Source: an uncultured Bacteroidota bacterium (GTDB taxonomy: Bacteria; Bacteroidota; Bacteroidia; Chitinophagales; Chitinophagaceae). From it: 7,677 bases of DNA. Position numbers and translations under genes: made by a program. Below, piece after piece: positions 5,579-7,677 of this stretch (positions within the stretch are counted from its first letter, which is position 1; every line of letters starts with the position of its first letter). Under the pieces are notes generated by a model. The model ran no database searches, was not told where the DNA came from, and saw nothing but the letters and a program-made list of their open reading frames with translations. The DNA lies in NCBI GenBank assembly GCA_903913355.1, contig CAIWKU010000518.1, positions 1 to 7,677 of the forward strand, given 5' to 3'.

Positions 5579-6630
5579 AGATTCTTTATTCCATTCAGGC
5601 AACCGGGAATGGCCATATTAGTCGGGCTATGGAAATCATGCCTTTTTTACAACAATATGGCAAGGTAGATGTATTCCTGAGTGGCAGTAATAGTAACCTG
5701 CAACCTAATTTACCGGTTACCTACCGCAGTAAGGGACTTAGTTTATTTTATGGAAATACTGGAGGTCTTGATTATTGGAAAATGTGGAAAGAGTTGAATC
5801 TGTATCGTGTTTTGAAGGAAGCCAGAGAACTACCCGTTGAAAAATACGATCTGGTGTTAAATGATTTTGAAAGCATTACTTCTATAGCTTGTCGCTTAAA
5901 AAAAGTGCCTAGTATTGGATTTGGCCACCAGGCAAGCTTCCGTAGTTCATTTACACCCAGGGCTGATAAGAAAGATTTTGCGGGAGAATATATTTTAAGA
6001 CAATATGCTACAGCTTCAGAATATATAGGCCTTCACTTTAAACAGTATGATCAGTTTATCTATTCTCCCGTAATCAAGCAGGAGATACTCAATGCACAAC
6101 CAACGGACCAGGGGCATATCACTGTTTATTTATCGCACTATAGTGATGAAGTGGTTGTAAAAAATCTGCAAAAATTGAAGGATATCCGTTTTCAGGTATT
6201 CTCTAAAAAAATAAAAGAGCCTACTGTATCAGCGAATGTGACTCTTTTCCCGATAAGTAATGATGGGTTTACGAATAGTCTGATACATTCTCATGGCGTA
6301 ATTACCGGAGCAGGCTTTGAAACACCTGCAGAAGCCCTATATCTGGGCAAGAAAGTGCTGGTATTACCTATCAAAGGTCAGTATGAGCAGTTGTGTAATG
6401 CAGCTGCCATGAAAGAATTCGGCGTGGTGGTGATTGACCAGATAAATGACAATTTTCACGAGCAGATGGCTCATTGGCTTAGCTCTCCTGCAACTACTCC
6501 ATTGAGTTTATCTCATAATACTTATCAGCTTGTACAGATGGCTGTTGAAAAAGGCAGGTCTTTGCAGAAAGGCAACGCCATTCATACCAGCGGGTTATTA
6601 TCAGAAGAAGATCTGGTGGCTATGTATTAG
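5575..6630 (+). CDS. Glycosyltransferase, MJ1255/VC2487-like family
   Basis: This is a predicted GT-B-fold glycosyltransferase, distantly related to MurG/UDP-glycosyltransferases, that would move a sugar from a nucleotide donor to an unknown acceptor. The 351-residue product opens with a Rossmann strand and the motif GNGHISRA (11-18), whose Gly-His loop is typical of the acceptor-side domain. A second domain begins near 180 (HITVYLSHYS). The C-terminal donor-binding signature is at about 237-275: SHGVITGAGFETPAEAL, then P-I-K-G-Q-Y-E-Q. Members of this family are around 340-370 residues, so it is full length. There is no signal peptide and no obvious membrane helix, so it is probably cytosolic or peripheral. 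It starts inside the last codons of the LpxH-like gene (ATGA overlap), so the two are almost certainly made together and may serve one envelope glycolipid or saccharide pathway. Donor and acceptor are unknown. Confidence 0.87.
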   Translation: MKILYSIQATGNGHISRAMEIMPFLQQYGKVDVFLSGSNSNLQPNLPVTYRSKGLSLFYGNTGGLDYWKMWKELNLYRVLKEARELPVEKYDLVLNDFESITSIACRLKKVPSIGFGHQASFRSSFTPRADKKDFAGEYILRQYATASEYIGLHFKQYDQFIYSPVIKQEILNAQPTDQGHITVYLSHYSDEVVVKNLQKLKDIRFQVFSKKIKEPTVSANVTLFPISNDGFTNSLIHSHGVITGAGFETPAEALYLGKKVLVLPIKGQYEQLCNAAAMKEFGVVVIDQINDNFHEQMAHWLSSPATTPLSLSHNTYQLVQMAVEKGRSLQKGNAIHTSGLLSEEDLVAMY

Positions 6631-6695
6631 ATATGTATGATTTTTTCACCCCTGTGAACATCCTAGGAAGGGGCTTGCATAGATAAATCAATCAG

Positions 6696-7583
6696 CTAAA
6701 AATTATCTCCTGATAATAGTACCTGCCAGGCATCGGATATTTTCCCATTATTCAAAAGATCTGCGGCATACAGATGCAGTTCTTTCTCCATTTCTGAAGG
6801 GTTGATGCCATAATATTGAATGATGTTTTTTAAACGTGCATCAGTAAATGCCGGATTGATAATTGGTAAAGAATGAACATTAGCCAGCATACCCAGATGA
6901 TTTCCGCTTAAAAATTTGCTATTCCGGATACTTTCGGGAATCGCATCTACGCCAATACCAATCTCTCTATTGGGTTTCTCTACTTTGAAAAGATTACGCC
7001 CATCAATTTTGCAATACCAATCTCCTCCTAATCTCGCTACCAGTTGAAATTTTTGCTGATCAATTTTACCATCCTCCCCCAATATACTTTCATCTACATG
7101 CATACAGAGAACTTCAGCAATCACCAATTGACCGGCACCGGCAATTTCACCAAGACTTTTTATTTCGATGACCTTACATTCCAGCTTCACTTTGGCTTCT
7201 TTAACCATGGGCGGACTAACCAGTGAAGCTTTTTCTTTGGTAAACCCTGATTTAACAAACTCATCTACTCCTTTGGCAAATTCGCAACTCGATAAACTCA
7301 TTTGCTGCACCATATCATAATCAACCAGATTAATAACACATTCCGGAATTTCCCTTACGTTTTCTAATGTGTGTTTTAGCGTATTATCTCTACCGCGTCT
7401 TGCAGGAGAAAAAATAACCACGGGCGGGTTATTCGAAAATAAATTGAAAAAGCTAAATGGACTAAGATTTACATTTCCTGATGTATCTATGGTGCTGGCA
7501 AAGCAAATGGGTCTGGGTGCAATGGCGTGTTGGAGCCAGTTTTGTTTTTCTGATACAGGGATTGTAGAAAGGTTAATCAACAT
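6696..7583 (-). CDS. Flavin reductase-like (FMN-binding split-barrel) protein
   Basis: This is a cytosolic flavoprotein of the flavin reductase-like domain family (PF01613 type), which reduces FMN/FAD with NAD(P)H or serves as an FMN-carrying electron-transfer protein such as flavoredoxin. The 295-residue product has the split-barrel domain at about 15-200. It shows IAPRPICFASTID (21-33), NLSPFSFFNLFSNNPPVVIFSP (39-60), the Arg-rich RRGRDNTLKHT (62-72) that fits the flavin phosphate region, and INLVDYDMVQQMSLSS (84-99). Later come a typical SPPMVKEAKVKLEC (123-136) and ARLGGDWYC (183-191). Residues from about 200 to 295 form an extra C-terminal segment with predicted helices, beyond the ~190-residue core. 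The enzymatic partner is not encoded nearby. It is convergent with the glycosyltransferase, separated by 65 bases, and its 5' region faces the right edge of the window. Confidence 0.88.
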   Translation of the reverse strand: MLINLSTIPVSEKQNWLQHAIAPRPICFASTIDTSGNVNLSPFSFFNLFSNNPPVVIFSPARRGRDNTLKHTLENVREIPECVINLVDYDMVQQMSLSSCEFAKGVDEFVKSGFTKEKASLVSPPMVKEAKVKLECKVIEIKSLGEIAGAGQLVIAEVLCMHVDESILGEDGKIDQQKFQLVARLGGDWYCKIDGRNLFKVEKPNREIGIGVDAIPESIRNSKFLSGNHLGMLANVHSLPIINPAFTDARLKNIIQYYGINPSEMEKELHLYAADLLNNGKISDAWQVLLSGDNF

Positions 7584-7665
7584 AAAAATATTTTTCTCTG
7601 CGGTAAAAAGATCAGGGCTTATGTTTCTTTGCTAGAATAGAAAAATCCGACTCCTCCGCAACAAC

Positions 7666-7673
7666 TATATTTC
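7666..7673 (+). promoter_or_regulatory. Weak candidate -7 element for a gene beyond the right edge
   Basis: TATATTTC matches five of six specified bases of TAnnTTTG and sits at the very end of the window on the plus strand. No -33 element is clear, and the gene it would serve is outside the window. The 94 bases from 7584 to 7677 hold no gene that I can see and should also include the promoter of the minus-strand flavin reductase gene. Confidence 0.2.
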
Positions 7674-7677
7674 GCAA

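Noticed and set aside
6641..6675. Possible terminator between the convergent glycosyltransferase and flavin reductase genes (TTCAC/GTGAA around CCCT, and CCCCT/AGGGG)
   Set aside because: The stems are only 5 bases, the alternatives are mutually exclusive, and the T-run lies on the wrong side of the stem for either direction.
7369..7635. Plus-strand open frame overlapping the 5' end of the flavin reductase gene
   Set aside because: It is opposite the conserved flavin-binding region, and the product shows no recognisable domain.

Overview
The window looks like a chromosomal segment of a Bacteroidota bacterium, most likely of the Chitinophagaceae or a close relative. Three things point that way: the gene order DUF2007 - cdsA - short psd; start codons with no clear Shine-Dalgarno sequence; and a good match to the Bacteroidota -7 promoter element TAnnTTTG ahead of psd. 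The family-level placement is inference from gene order and protein style, not from a search.

Positions 1 to about 790 differ from the rest. They are visibly richer in A+T. On the minus strand they hold one uninterrupted reading frame of about 263 codons, open at the window's left edge. Its product reads as the ATPase domain of a phage terminase large subunit, with a lambda-type deviant Walker A, a Walker B ending in Asp-Glu, and a coupling motif. The terminase lacks its N-terminus and runs off the window before its nuclease domain. It abuts, within about 20 bases, the last codons of a host-type gene on the plus strand (stop at 874-876). That is either a real illegitimate junction with phage DNA or an assembly chimera.

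Positions 787-2761 are a plus-strand lipid gene group: the tail of an unidentified gene, a DUF2007 protein whose start overlaps that gene's stop by one base, CdsA (makes CDP-diacylglycerol) and a short pyruvoyl-dependent phosphatidylserine decarboxylase (makes phosphatidylethanolamine). The intermediate enzyme, phosphatidylserine synthase, is not in the window. A small secreted Lys/Cys-rich protein (2859-3047) follows. Next come a strong, probably bidirectional terminator and a convergent YjjG-type HAD nucleotidase (minus, 3128-3823).

A short-chain dehydrogenase (3903-4601) is divergent from the nucleotidase. It is followed by a two-gene unit with a 4-base overlap: an LpxH-like metallophosphoesterase (4721-5578) and an MJ1255/VC2487-type glycosyltransferase (5575-6630). 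Their coupling suggests a shared step in envelope glycolipid or saccharide metabolism. A convergent flavin-reductase-family protein (minus, 6696-7583) ends the window.

Apart from the phage junction this is an ordinary housekeeping region. I see no CRISPR array, tRNA, rRNA, insertion sequence, integrase or defence system, and no convincing undescribed system.
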